Below, piece by piece: positions 8,934 through 18,061 of a stretch of DNA of 64,000 bases (the first letter of the stretch is position 1; each line of letters opens with the position of its first letter). The notes below the pieces were generated by a model that ran no database searches, was not told the DNA's origin, and worked only from the letters and a program-made list of their open reading frames with translations. Where the stretch lies: the NCBI GenBank assembly GCA_030525875.1, contig JAUNDV010000004.1:1-64000 (forward strand), in the 5' to 3' direction. The DNA comes from Eubacteriales bacterium. GTDB lineage: Bacteria; Bacillota; Clostridia; Lachnospirales; Lachnospiraceae. A program made the position numbers and the translations under genes.

Positions 8934-10721
8934 ATGGCTTATGATGGAATTGTGGTCGCAGCCACAGTAAAAGAATTAAATGATAATTTGCTTGATGGCA
9001 GTATTACAAAAATTGCACAGCCGGAAAAGGACGAGCTGCTCCTTACAGTAAAGTGCAATCGTAAAAATATAAGGCTTAGCATGTCTGCTAATGCTGCAAT
9101 GCCTATGGTTTATATAAAAGAAGATAATACACTTTCACCTATAACAGCTCCAAACTTCTGTATGACCTTAAGAAAACATATAGGAGGAGGCAGAATCAAG
9201 AGAATATATCAGCCGGGGACAAGGCTTTCAGAAGATGGACTCGAGAGAATAATTGTTTTTGACATAGAGCATCTGGATGAAATGGGTGACAGAGCCATAA
9301 AAAAGCTTGTATGTGAGCTTATGGGTAAATACAGCAATATAATTTTGCTTAAGGATGATGAAACAATAATTGACAGCATAAAGCATGTCAGCCTGTCGGT
9401 GAGTTCAGTAAGAGAGGTGCTTCCGGGAAGAGAGTATTTTATACCGGGTTCAGAAAATAAAGTAAATCCATTTAGAATTTTAGAAGAGGGCTTTGACAGC
9501 TTTGATGGGATACTTTGTGGAAATGGAGAGAGCATTTTCAAGCAGCTTTATGGAAGGATTACAGGACTTAGCCCGGTTATGAGCGAGGAGCTTTGCTATA
9601 GAGCTAGTATTTCTTCGGATAGAACCTATGATAGCCTTTCGGATGCGGAGAAAAAAGAGCTGTTCAGAACATTTTCAGAGCTAATTACTGATATACAAAA
9701 TAAGAATTTCACTCCAAATATTGTATATTTAAAGGATATACCTGAAGAATTTGCGGCCGTTAAGCTGTATTCACTTTGTGGCAGTGATTATCAGGAGCAC
9801 TGCTTTTTGTCAATGTCTGAGGTGCTTTCAATATATTACAGGGAAAGAGCTGACAAGGGACGTATAAGAGCAAAGTCAGAGGATATAAGACATATTCTCA
9901 AGGTTCTTACTGAGAGAACTGCAAAAAAGCTTGAGCTTCAGGAAAAACAGTATCAGGATGCAGACAAGAAGGATAAATTCAGAGTATATGGAGAACTCAT
10001 AAATACTTATGGCTATGGACTTTCCGGAGGAGAGAAGGAACTTGTATGTCAGAATTATTATGATGAGGGCAGAGAGATACATATACCGCTTGATAAGGAT
10101 CTGGATGCGAGAGCTAATTCAAAAAGATATTTTGATAAATATCAGAAGCTTAAGAGAACACAGGAAGCATTGGCACCGCAGATTGAAGAGGGAAGGCAAA
10201 AGCTATATCATCTTGATTCTATTTCCAATGCTTTACAAATTGCAGAAACGGAAGCAGATCTTAACCAGCTCAGACAGGAAATGGCCGAGTATGGCTTTAT
10301 AAAAAGACAAAGTGGTAAGAAAAAGCTTAGAAAGGAAGAACTTAAATCTGAGCCGATGCATTTTGTGTCTTCTGATGGAATTGATATTTATGTAGGAAGA
10401 AATAATTTTCAGAATGAGGAGCTTACTTTTAAAGTTGCAGATGGAAATGACTGGTGGTTCCACGCTAAGAATATGGCAGGTTCACATGTAATAGCTAAGA
10501 CTGGAAATATAGAGCTTCCAGATGCAACCTGCCTTGAGGCAGCAGCGCTTGCAGCATACTATTCTAAGGCCTGTGGAGACGATAAAAAGAACATTAGTGA
10601 GAAGGTTGAGGTAGATTATATTCAGAAAAAGTTCCTAAAGAGAGTTCCTAAAGCAGCCCCTGGATATGTTATATATCATACAAATTATTCTATAATGATT
10701 GAACCAAGAAGTAAGATTTGA
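8934..10721 (+). CDS. rqcH: RqcH (NFACT / fibronectin-binding-like) ribosome quality-control factor
   Basis: Bacterial Rqc2/NEMF homologue that binds obstructed 50S-tRNA complexes and recruits tRNA-Ala to add alanine tails marking the nascent chain for degradation. Older annotation calls it fibronectin-binding protein A. The NFACT-N domain starts M-A-Y-D-G-I-V. A helix-hairpin-helix region and a coiled coil follow (about residues 270-440). The NFACT-R domain carries D-W-W-F-H-A-K-N-M-A-G-S-H-V. The length of 595 residues is normal. A ribosome site AAAGGAGG precedes the start. Confidence 0.92.
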   Translation: MAYDGIVVAATVKELNDNLLDGSITKIAQPEKDELLLTVKCNRKNIRLSMSANAAMPMVYIKEDNTLSPITAPNFCMTLRKHIGGGRIKRIYQPGTRLSEDGLERIIVFDIEHLDEMGDRAIKKLVCELMGKYSNIILLKDDETIIDSIKHVSLSVSSVREVLPGREYFIPGSENKVNPFRILEEGFDSFDGILCGNGESIFKQLYGRITGLSPVMSEELCYRASISSDRTYDSLSDAEKKELFRTFSELITDIQNKNFTPNIVYLKDIPEEFAAVKLYSLCGSDYQEHCFLSMSEVLSIYYRERADKGRIRAKSEDIRHILKVLTERTAKKLELQEKQYQDADKKDKFRVYGELINTYGYGLSGGEKELVCQNYYDEGREIHIPLDKDLDARANSKRYFDKYQKLKRTQEALAPQIEEGRQKLYHLDSISNALQIAETEADLNQLRQEMAEYGFIKRQSGKKKLRKEELKSEPMHFVSSDGIDIYVGRNNFQNEELTFKVADGNDWWFHAKNMAGSHVIAKTGNIELPDATCLEAAALAAYYSKACGDDKKNISEKVEVDYIQKKFLKRVPKAAPGYVIYHTNYSIMIEPRSKI

Positions 10722-10802
10722 TATACTAAAAGTTACATTTAATCGAATAAGGCTGAATATGCATAAGGATTAAGTGGATTATATTTTTACAGGAGAGGTT
10801 GT

Positions 10803-11693
10803 ATGAATACAATTAACAGTATGACAGGCTTCGGAAGATGTGAGATGATTACTGAGGATTACCGCATTTTAGTGGAAATCAAGTCAGTCAATCATCGCTA
10901 TCTGGATCTTTCAATTAAGATGCCAAGGCGCTTTAACTGCTTTGAGATAAAGCTTAGACAGCTGCTTAAACAGTATCTTGAGAGAGGAAAGACAGACGTA
11001 TATATTTCCTATGAGGATTATACGGATGGAAGCAAAAAGCTTAAATATAATCATGATCTGGCAGAAGAGTATATGCATTATTTTAAGCAGATGGCAGAAG
11101 ATTTTGATATAAGAAATGATGTAGGATGTTCTGTACTTTCAAGATGTCAGGATGTACTCATAATGGAAGAAAGTACCGAGGATGACGACAGACTTTGGGA
11201 ATTACTTAAGCCAGTCGTTGAAAAGGCTGCTTCTGATTTCAGGCTTGCAAGAAGCAAGGAAGGTGAAAATCTTAGAGCAGATTTGTTTACAAAACTTGAC
11301 AAGATGAGTGAATATGTGGAGCAGATAGTAAACTTTTCTCCTTCTGTAGTTGAGGCTTACAGAGCAAAGCTTACAGATAAGATTAAGGAAACACTTATGG
11401 ATTCAGGTTTAACAGCTGATGAAGGAAGAATAGTTACAGAAGTAACTATTTATGCTGATAAAATATGTACTGATGAAGAGATGGTAAGACTTACTTCTCA
11501 TATTGATGCAATGAAAAACAAGCTTCTGGCAGGAGGAACCTGTGGAAGAGAGCTCGACTTTATTGCACAGGAAATGAACAGAGAAGCTAATACAACTCTT
11601 TCAAAGGCAAACAGCTTAAAGATTGCTGATACTGCAATATTACTAAAAACCGAAATAGAAAAAGTGAGAGAGCAGGTACAGAATATTGAATAA
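10803..11693 (+). CDS. YicC/YloC-family endoribonuclease
   Basis: Stress-related endoribonuclease family. It has the diagnostic N-terminus (S-M-T-G-F-G-R), the E-I-K-S-V-N-H-R-Y-L-D motif and the C-terminal D-F-I-A-Q-E-M-N-R-E-A-N-T segment. The length of 296 residues is normal. It is followed directly by gmk, which overlaps by 8 bases. This is the usual Firmicute order, except that no remA (DUF370) gene lies between the two. Confidence 0.92.
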   Translation: MNTINSMTGFGRCEMITEDYRILVEIKSVNHRYLDLSIKMPRRFNCFEIKLRQLLKQYLERGKTDVYISYEDYTDGSKKLKYNHDLAEEYMHYFKQMAEDFDIRNDVGCSVLSRCQDVLIMEESTEDDDRLWELLKPVVEKAASDFRLARSKEGENLRADLFTKLDKMSEYVEQIVNFSPSVVEAYRAKLTDKIKETLMDSGLTADEGRIVTEVTIYADKICTDEEMVRLTSHIDAMKNKLLAGGTCGRELDFIAQEMNREANTTLSKANSLKIADTAILLKTEIEKVREQVQNIE

Positions 11694-12324
11694 TAACGAG
11701 TTTAAAAAGAGGGGAATGCTTGTAGTTATTTCAGGCTTTTCAGGAGCAGGTAAGGGGACACTTATGAAGAAGCTTATGGAGCAGTATGATAATTATTCCC
11801 TTTCTATTTCTGCAACTACAAGAGATCCAAGACCAGGTGAAGTTGAGGGTAAGGATTATTTCTTTGTTGATAAAGACAGATTCATGGAGATGATAAAGAA
11901 TGATGAGCTCCTTGAATATGCAAATTATGTAGGAAATTACTATGGAACACCTAAGGCTTATGTAGAGGCTGAAATGAACAAAGGCAAGGATGTAATTCTT
12001 GAAATTGAGATTCAGGGAGCGCTTAAGATAAAAGCTAAATATCCTGATTCAGTGCTCATTTTCATTACGCCCCCTTCAGCAGAGGAGCTTAAGGCAAGAC
12101 TCATACACAGAGGTACAGAGACTGAAGAGATAATAAATAAGAGACTACAGAGAGCTGCCCAGGAGGCAGTTGGCGTTGAGGGATATGATTACATTCTTAT
12201 CAATGACAATCTGGATAAGACTACAAAGCATCTCAATTATCTGATTCAGGACCAGCACAGAAGAGTTCCACAGCAGATACATTTCATTGAGCAGCTTCAG
12301 AAGGAACTTAGAACAGTACTTTAA
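11686..12324 (+). CDS. gmk: Guanylate kinase
   Basis: Phosphorylates GMP to GDP in purine nucleotide synthesis. The P-loop G-F-S-G-A-G-K-G is at 17-24. The GMP-binding segment T-R-D-P-R-P-G-E-V-E-G-K-D-Y-F-F follows. Initiation is probably at the TTG at 11686, which overlaps the yicC end and has GCAGG at suitable spacing. The alternative ATG at 11716 sits too close to its GAGGGG. The operon continues to rpoZ 28 bases on. Confidence 0.94.
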   Translation: MNNNEFKKRGMLVVISGFSGAGKGTLMKKLMEQYDNYSLSISATTRDPRPGEVEGKDYFFVDKDRFMEMIKNDELLEYANYVGNYYGTPKAYVEAEMNKGKDVILEIEIQGALKIKAKYPDSVLIFITPPSAEELKARLIHRGTETEEIINKRLQRAAQEAVGVEGYDYILINDNLDKTTKHLNYLIQDQHRRVPQQIHFIEQLQKELRTVL

Positions 12325-12352
12325 TATTTTTTTACAAATGGAGGAATAAATT

Positions 12353-12607
12353 ATGGCAATGTTACACCCAACATATAATGACCTTATGGATACAGCAAAC
12401 AAGAATGTAGCAGATGGAGAAGCACCAGTAGTAAAGAGCAGATATTCAGTTGTTCTTGCTGCTGCAAAGAGAGCAAGACAGATAGTAGCAGGTGCTCCTG
12501 AGCTTATTGATGCCAAGGATAAGAAGCCTTTATCAGCAGCGGTTGAAGAGCTTTACGAAGGAAAGATTCAGATTTTAAGTGAGGACGGAGATTCTGCAAT
12601 AGAATAA
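12353..12607 (+). CDS. rpoZ: DNA-directed RNA polymerase omega subunit
   Basis: Small RNA polymerase subunit of 84 residues that helps assemble beta-prime. The start M-L-H-P-T-Y-N-D-L-M and the V-V-K-S-R-Y-S-V-V-L-A-A-A-K-R-A-R-Q segment are typical of clostridial omega. A GGAGGAATAAATT ribosome site precedes the ATG. The stop overlaps the rimO start (ATAATGG). The position after gmk is conserved across Firmicutes. Confidence 0.92.
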   Translation: MAMLHPTYNDLMDTANKNVADGEAPVVKSRYSVVLAAAKRARQIVAGAPELIDAKDKKPLSAAVEELYEGKIQILSEDGDSAIE

Positions 12608-13965
12608 TGGATATGAAAAAATTACATCTTGTTTCATTAGGCTGTGATAAAAACCTCGTTGATGCTGAAAATATGCTTGGACATCTTTATAAGTCAGGCT
12701 TTGTTTTTACAGATGATCCATATGAGGCTGATATTATAGTAGTAAATACATGCTGCTTTATTCGTGATGCAAAGGATGAAAGCATAGAAACTATCCTTGA
12801 GATGGCAGAGGTTAAGAAAGAGGGCCGCTCAGAGCTGTTGATTGTAACAGGTTGTATGGCTGAGAGATACAAGGATGAGATAATGGAATCTATACCCGAG
12901 GTCGATGCTGTTTTAGGAACAAATGCATGGCAGGATATTTCTGAAATTGCATCAAGACTTATGAAGGGTGAAGAAAGTATAGTTTCTATGAAGCCTCTTT
13001 CTGAAACACATTTTGATGAACAGAGGGCAGCAGGCAGAGTGGTTACAACAGGCGGTCATTATGCTTATCTTAAGATATCAGAGGGTTGCAATAAGCGTTG
13101 TACATATTGCATAATTCCTTTCTTAAGAGGAAATCAGAGATCGGTTCCTATGGAGGAGCTCATAGAAGAGGCTAAGAGGCTTGCAGCTGATGGAGTAAAG
13201 GAACTTATCTTAGTCGCACAGGAAACCTCTGTTTATGGCACAGATCTGTATGGCAAAAAAATGCTGCCAGAGCTACTTGAAAAATTGAATGATATAGAAG
13301 GCATCGAATGGATCAAAATCATGTATTGTTATCCAGAAGAGGTAACAGATGAGCTTATTCAGGCGATAAAGCGACTTCCTAAGGTTTGCCACTATCTGGA
13401 TATACCTATTCAGCACGCCTCAGACCATATATTAAAGCGTATGGCAAGAAAGACGACACGTGCTGAGATTACTGAGCGTATTAATGCTATAAGAAAAGAG
13501 ATTCCTGATATAGTATTTAGAACAACTATGATTTCAGGCTTCCCGGGAGAAACAGATGCAGATCATAAGATTCTTATGGAATTTATTCGTGAAATGGAAT
13601 TTGACAGACTCGGAGACTTCACATATTCAAAAGAAGAAGGAACAAAAGCCGCAACATTTAGTCATCAGATTTCAAAAAAAGTAAAAGAGGAGAGACGAGA
13701 GGATGTAATGCTTCTCCAGCAGGAGATAGCATTTAGAAAAGCGAAGTCTCAAATCGGAAGAAGGCTTAGAACCATCATTGAAGGCAGACTCACAGATACA
13801 GACGAGGATGGAAATGTATATGTAGGAAGAACATATATGGATGTACCTGGTGTAGATGGATATATTTATATCAATACAGGAAATCGTGAGTTTATGACCG
13901 GAGATATGGTTGATGCCGAAGTTATTGATGCCAATGAATATGATTTAATAGGCAGACTTGTTTAA
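12607..13965 (+). CDS. rimO: Ribosomal protein S12 methylthiotransferase RimO
   Basis: Radical-SAM enzyme that methylthiolates an aspartate of ribosomal protein S12. The N-terminal cluster cysteines are Cys13, Cys49 and Cys83. The radical-SAM C-x3-C-x2-C is Cys161, Cys165 and Cys168 (C-N-K-R-C-T-Y-C). A C-terminal TRAM domain covers about the last 65 residues. RimO rather than MiaB is indicated by the L-G-C-D-K-N-L-V-D motif. The length of 452 residues is normal. It starts within the rpoZ stop. Confidence 0.94.
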   Translation: MDMKKLHLVSLGCDKNLVDAENMLGHLYKSGFVFTDDPYEADIIVVNTCCFIRDAKDESIETILEMAEVKKEGRSELLIVTGCMAERYKDEIMESIPEVDAVLGTNAWQDISEIASRLMKGEESIVSMKPLSETHFDEQRAAGRVVTTGGHYAYLKISEGCNKRCTYCIIPFLRGNQRSVPMEELIEEAKRLAADGVKELILVAQETSVYGTDLYGKKMLPELLEKLNDIEGIEWIKIMYCYPEEVTDELIQAIKRLPKVCHYLDIPIQHASDHILKRMARKTTRAEITERINAIRKEIPDIVFRTTMISGFPGETDADHKILMEFIREMEFDRLGDFTYSKEEGTKAATFSHQISKKVKEERREDVMLLQQEIAFRKAKSQIGRRLRTIIEGRLTDTDEDGNVYVGRTYMDVPGVDGYIYINTGNREFMTGDMVDAEVIDANEYDLIGRLV

Positions 13966-13980
13966 AAAGGAGTTTGTAAT

Positions 13981-14583
13981 ATGAAAATGAATTTACCTAA
14001 TAAGCTGACATTGTTAAGGGTTATTATGATACCGTTTTTTGTGGCAGTAATGGTATATTCCGGTCCTGGAAGCAGGATTTACGAAGAAGCTTTTAGCAAA
14101 GCTGTGATGGAACCATATATAAATATGAGAATCATTGCCTGTATTATATTTTGTGCTGCATCATTTACAGATTTTTTAGATGGATATATAGCAAGAAAGA
14201 ATAATCTTGTTACAAATTTTGGAAAATTCATGGATCCTCTTGCAGATAAGCTCTTGGTTACTTCAGCACTTATTCTTCTTTGTGGAGAAGGCCTGCTTGA
14301 TTCATGGATTGTTATCATTATAGTAGGAAGAGAATTTATTATAAGTGGATTCAGACTTGTTGCATCAGACAATGGCGTTGTAATAGCTGCCAGCTGGTGG
14401 GGAAAATGGAAGACAGTTTCACAGATGCTTATGTGCATTTTGCTTATTCTTCCAAACACTGTAGCCTGGCTTGGTGTATGGCCAATCCGTATTATTATCG
14501 CTCTGTCAGTTATTTTGACAGTAGTTTCACTTGTGGATTACATTATAAAAAATATTAAAGTCATAACAGACGGAGGCATGTAA
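13981..14583 (+). CDS. pgsA: CDP-diacylglycerol-glycerol-3-phosphate 3-phosphatidyltransferase
   Basis: Membrane enzyme making phosphatidylglycerol phosphate, the committed step to phosphatidylglycerol and cardiolipin. It has the CDP-alcohol phosphotransferase motif D-x2-D-G-x2-A-R-x8-G-x3-D-x3-D (D-F-L-D-G-Y-I-A-R through F-M-D-P-L-A-D-K) and the starting segment N-L-P-N-K-L-T-L-L-R. About four or five membrane segments fit in 200 residues. It shares a base with the next gene (TAATGGG). A cardiolipin synthase that would use its product is at 41335. Confidence 0.93.
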   Translation: MKMNLPNKLTLLRVIMIPFFVAVMVYSGPGSRIYEEAFSKAVMEPYINMRIIACIIFCAASFTDFLDGYIARKNNLVTNFGKFMDPLADKLLVTSALILLCGEGLLDSWIVIIIVGREFIISGFRLVASDNGVVIAASWWGKWKTVSQMLMCILLILPNTVAWLGVWPIRIIIALSVILTVVSLVDYIIKNIKVITDGGM

Positions 14584-15128
14584 TGGGAGAGGATAAAAAA
14601 ACATCAGAAATAGATTTGCTTGCTATGGACGAAGGGTTAAGCTATGAAGAGCTTCTTGTAAAATATTTAAGTGAAAATGATATCACTATTTCGACAGCGG
14701 AATCCTGTACAGGTGGCCTTATTGCAGCAAAAATCATAAATGTGCCGGGTATTTCAGAATTTTTCAGGGAAGGCTTTATTACTTACTCAAATAAGTCCAA
14801 GAGAAAAACACTTGATGTGTCTAAGTCAACCATAAGGAAGGAAGGTGCAGTTTCAGAGCAGACCGCAAAAGAAATGGCTACAGGAGCTGCCATGAAAGCT
14901 GATACGGATATGGCAGTTTCTGTTACTGGAAATGCAGGACCTGAAACTTTAGAGGATAAGCCGGTAGGACGTGTTTATATCGGAATCTATTTAAAAGGAA
15001 AGGTTAAGGCTTTTGAATATGATTTCGAAGGATCAAGAAATGAAATAAGGACACAGGCTGCAGATGAGGCATTAAAGCTTGCTTCTTTGGCTATAAAAAA
15101 ATATCTGGAAAAGAAAAAAACTAATTAA
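14583..15128 (+). CDS. Nicotinamide-nucleotide amidase (stand-alone CinA C-terminal domain)
   Basis: CinA C-terminal (PncC-type) domain protein, which deamidates NMN in pyridine-nucleotide salvage. The signature T-A-E-S-C-T-G-G is followed by the I-S-E-F-F-R-E-G-F-I-T-Y-S-N segment and V-T-G-N-A-G-P. The N-terminal CinA ADP-ribose pyrophosphatase domain is absent; instead about 28 extra acidic residues precede the domain. The length is 181 residues. Position after pgsA is a common Firmicute arrangement. Confidence 0.88.
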   Translation: MGEDKKTSEIDLLAMDEGLSYEELLVKYLSENDITISTAESCTGGLIAAKIINVPGISEFFREGFITYSNKSKRKTLDVSKSTIRKEGAVSEQTAKEMATGAAMKADTDMAVSVTGNAGPETLEDKPVGRVYIGIYLKGKVKAFEYDFEGSRNEIRTQAADEALKLASLAIKKYLEKKKTN

Positions 15129-15130
15129 AA

Positions 15131-15448
15131 ATGTTTATATCGTTTTTTAAAATACTGTTTTTTATAATACTTACGCTTCTGGCAGTCATACTTCTTATTG
15201 CCATGCTACTTCTGTTTGTGCCATTTAGATATGAGTTAAACGGCTCATATATTGGAGAGAAGCTTGATGGAGAAGTTAAGGTAAGCTGGCTTGCCAGATT
15301 TGTATGCTTTGATATTAACTATCATGAAGGAATATTTGTAAGCGGTTATGTAAGAATTATGGGCATTTGTATTTTTAGAATACAGGGAAAGCATATAGAA
15401 AAGGATGATATTTGTGAGTCGTTGGAAGCTGGGGAGGAATCCTTATGA
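15131..15448 (+). CDS. DUF2953-like protein, N-terminal part (membrane anchor)
   Basis: A 105-residue protein with one strong N-terminal transmembrane helix (about residues 5-31) followed by a short beta-rich region resembling the start of DUF2953 proteins. The conserved F-x-x-G-D-P-x-x-T-G part of that family is not here but in the next ORF. The two overlap by 4 bases (ATGA), and a strong GGGGAGG site (15431-15437) serves the second start. Together they total about 256 residues, close to a whole DUF2953 protein. This is either a natural split gene with coupled translation or an old frameshift. Function is unknown. Confidence 0.6.
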   Translation: MFISFFKILFFIILTLLAVILLIAMLLLFVPFRYELNGSYIGEKLDGEVKVSWLARFVCFDINYHEGIFVSGYVRIMGICIFRIQGKHIEKDDICESLEAGEESL

Positions 15449-15900
15449 AGGAACAATTAGAACTTATAATAGATCTTTTTCGAAAAATACGCTTAGGATA
15501 TATAAGAATCCATGATCTGATAAATTATCTTTTGCAGGATAAAAATAAAAAGACGCTTGAGCTTTTTAAAAATCAGCTATTTATATTGTTTAGAGAGATT
15601 AGCCCTAAAAAGGGCAAAGGATATATAAAATTTGGCTCAGGAGATCCTTATAATACAGGGAGAGTAATGGAGGCAGCAGCTGTTTTATATCCGTATTATG
15701 AATCATTTACAGAAGTGATACCTGTTTTTGATGAAGCCTGTATAGAGGTAAAGCAGCAGGCAAAAGGCAGAATACGGTTGTTTGTACTTATTAAATCTGC
15801 CATAAAGATATTTACCTCAAAGGAACTTAGAGAAATATATAAACACTTTTGCATAGAAGCTGATGGATTCAAGCAGGATATTAAGGCAGGAGAAGGATGA
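15445..15900 (+). CDS. DUF2953-like protein, C-terminal part
   Basis: A 151-residue soluble piece carrying the family hallmark K-F-G-S-G-D-P-Y-N-T-G-R at the centre and the following I-P-V-F-D-E segment. It has no membrane helix of its own. Its ATG overlaps the TGA of the previous ORF, and GGGGAGG lies 7 bases upstream, so it is likely translated as a separate polypeptide. It is followed by GerW, the common partner of DUF2953 genes in sporulating clostridia. Function is not known. Confidence 0.6.
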   Translation: MKEQLELIIDLFRKIRLGYIRIHDLINYLLQDKNKKTLELFKNQLFILFREISPKKGKGYIKFGSGDPYNTGRVMEAAAVLYPYYESFTEVIPVFDEACIEVKQQAKGRIRLFVLIKSAIKIFTSKELREIYKHFCIEADGFKQDIKAGEG

Positions 15901-15901
15901 T

Positions 15902-16354
15902 ATGGCTAATTTAAATGAAAGTATTAAAGCGGATTATAAGCTTGTAAATGATGGAATGGGAGTTACTATAGAAGCTCTTTTCAAAGGTATGGAAGGACTT
16001 GTACAGTCTAAAACTGTAGTGGGAGAGCCTATATGTATAGATGATACAAAGATAGTACCGCTTATAGAGGTTTCAGCAGGTATGGCTTCAGGTGCACTTG
16101 CAAAAAATAATAATGGTGCTGGAGCCATGAGTGCAAAAATATCACCTGTTGCCTTGTTAATTCTTCAAGGAGGCAGAGTGAGGCTTGTAAATGTCAAAAA
16201 TCAGGATGTATTTACAAGGCTATTTGATCTTATACCAGAAGCTGTAGACAGACTTACAGGTGCAGTAAAGAAAAATCCTAATGTTGAGGAAAAAATAAGC
16301 GAGCTTACAGGCGCAGATGAGGTGGAGATTGTAAATCCTGAAAGTGCAGAATAA
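15902..16354 (+). CDS. GerW/YtfJ-family sporulation protein
   Basis: Cytoplasmic protein of the GerW (YtfJ) family, linked in Bacillus to spore germination. The conserved features V-G-E-P-I, the Gly- and Ala-rich A-G-M-A-S-G-A-L-A and the K-I-S-P-V-A-L-L-I-L segment are present. I choose the ATG at 15902 because AGGAGAAGG (15888-15896) precedes it; an upstream in-frame codon at 15863 lies inside the previous gene without a site. The length is then 150 residues. It ends in a terminator shared with the convergent antiporter gene. Confidence 0.85.
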   Translation: MANLNESIKADYKLVNDGMGVTIEALFKGMEGLVQSKTVVGEPICIDDTKIVPLIEVSAGMASGALAKNNNGAGAMSAKISPVALLILQGGRVRLVNVKNQDVFTRLFDLIPEAVDRLTGAVKKNPNVEEKISELTGADEVEIVNPESAE

Positions 16355-16361
16355 ACAAAAT

Positions 16362-16402
16362 AAAAAGAGCAGGTGAACCGCTAAAGTTCATCTGCTTTTT
16401 CT
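16362..16402. terminator. Bidirectional terminator between gerW and the antiporter gene
   Basis: AAAAAGAGCAGGTGAAC (16362-16378) pairs with GTTCATCTGCTTTTT (16386-16400) with one G-U pair and a 7-base loop. A-tract and T-tract flank the stem, so it can act for both convergent genes. Confidence 0.8.
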
Positions 16403-16424
16403 ATGTGCTGAGTTTTGCATTTTA

Positions 16425-17756
16425 TTATTTTTTGTTATTTTTCTTATCACCTATTACAAAGATGAAAATCAGACAGCTTATAAGAAGCATATATGGATAA
16501 TACAGATTAGGCATAATTTCAAATGCTGAAATTTCTATACCAAGATCTGCAGCTGCGGCAATTGCTACAAGCATCTGAGCTCCATAAGGTATGATACCCT
16601 GAAAGATACATGAAAATGTATCCAGAATAGATGCTGCATTTTGCGGTGAAATACCATATTCATCAGACATTTCCTTTGCTATAGGATTTGCCATTACTAT
16701 TGCAACTGTGTTATTTGCTGTTGCTATATCCATAGCACCTACAAGTATTCCCATACCAAGTTTACCACTTTTTCTGGATTTAAATACAGATTTAATAAAA
16801 TTGAGGAGTGCTGTGAAGCCGCCGTATTGCTGAATTAAAGCACAGATTGCTGAAACAAGTATTGCAACCATTGTTGTTTCATACATTCCTTCGGCACCTT
16901 TTCCCATGCTGGAAAGAAGCTCTGTAGGTGCTACCTGGCCTGTAGCGAGCATAATTACTGAACCTGATATAATACCTGTTAGCAAAACAATAAAAACATT
17001 TATGCCTATAATACCACCAGCAAGGACAATAACATAAGGTATAATCTGGATGAGATTATATTCTGTATGTGCAATAGGTACTATTTCAATATTAGCTGTT
17101 TTTAAATAAAATATAAATACAGTAACAAGTGCGGCCGGAAGTGCTATCCAGAAGTTTGCTTTGAATTTGTCCTTCATCGCACAGCCCTGACCATTACATG
17201 CAGCTATGGTCGTATCTGAGATAAATGAGAGATTATCGCCAAACATGGCTCCGCTCATTACAGCTCCGATACATATAGCAGGATTGAAGCCTGAACTTTT
17301 AGCTAAAGCTACTGCAATAGGTGTTATAAGTGTGATAGTTCCAACAGAGGTTCCCATGGAAACAGAAATAAAGCAGCTTACAATGAACATTACCAAAACA
17401 GCATAATTAGCTGGTATGATTGAAAGCAGAAAATAGGCTACGCTTTCAGCACTGCTTCGACCAACAACACCAACAAATACTCCGGCTGCCATGAAAATAA
17501 GTATCATTGTAAGAATATTTTTATCGCCGACGCCATTTGCCATGATTTTGAGCTTGTCATCAAAGCTTAAAGCTCTATTTTGAAGACAGGCAACAATAAG
17601 AGCTGTAAGAAAAGAGACAACAATGGGGATATTGTAAAATCCCATTGGTATTTTGAGAAGGTACTCAAAGGTTATTCCTAATCCGAGATACATTACTAAA
17701 AAGACAAGGATTGGGAGTAGGGCAATCCATCTGCCTTTTGAAGTTTCTTTTTGCAT
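16425..17756 (-). CDS. NhaC-family Na+/H+ antiporter
   Basis: Polytopic membrane protein, about 443 residues and 11-12 hydrophobic segments, of the NhaC/ion-transporter superfamily. Signatures include S-M-G-T-S-V-G-T-I and the D-N-L-S-F-I-S-D-T-T segment. It probably exchanges Na+ for H+, or an amino-acid-related substrate pair as some NhaC members do. The ATG at 17756 is preceded on the minus strand by AGGGGGAT; the longer frame starting at 17825 has no site. It could use the Na+ gradient formed by the decarboxylase at 25.6-30.8 kb. Confidence 0.85.
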   Translation of the reverse strand: MQKETSKGRWIALLPILVFLVMYLGLGITFEYLLKIPMGFYNIPIVVSFLTALIVACLQNRALSFDDKLKIMANGVGDKNILTMILIFMAAGVFVGVVGRSSAESVAYFLLSIIPANYAVLVMFIVSCFISVSMGTSVGTITLITPIAVALAKSSGFNPAICIGAVMSGAMFGDNLSFISDTTIAACNGQGCAMKDKFKANFWIALPAALVTVFIFYLKTANIEIVPIAHTEYNLIQIIPYVIVLAGGIIGINVFIVLLTGIISGSVIMLATGQVAPTELLSSMGKGAEGMYETTMVAILVSAICALIQQYGGFTALLNFIKSVFKSRKSGKLGMGILVGAMDIATANNTVAIVMANPIAKEMSDEYGISPQNAASILDTFSCIFQGIIPYGAQMLVAIAAAADLGIEISAFEIMPNLYYPYMLLISCLIFIFVIGDKKNNKK

Positions 17757-17904
17757 ATTTAAATCCCCCTGATAAATAAATGTATAATCAGATATTTCTA
17801 CAGTGCTTAAAGCACATTCTAACAATATAGCATATCAAAAGTCTTTTTAACACATTAAACAGGCAAAATTGTAAAAATATATTAAGATAAAATTACATTT
17901 GCAA

Positions 17905-17926
17905 AAGGCATTCTGCCTTGTTTTTT
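17905..17926 (+). terminator. Small terminator-like hairpin in a divergent intergenic region
   Basis: AAGGCA-TTC-TGCCTT (17905-17919) is followed by G and six T residues. No + strand gene precedes it, so it may be an attenuator or chance. The rest of 17826-18061 shows only an imperfect 26-base tandem duplication (17973-18024). Confidence 0.35.
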
Positions 17927-18061
17927 ACTATGCCAGCATGATATACTTATGTGTAACCTATTGGCAGAAACTGACTTATTTGATTATTGTTAGAAATTGA
18001 TTTATTTAATTACTGCTAAGGTTTGATTATATATGTTTTTAGAAGGAACAGGAGCTAAATA

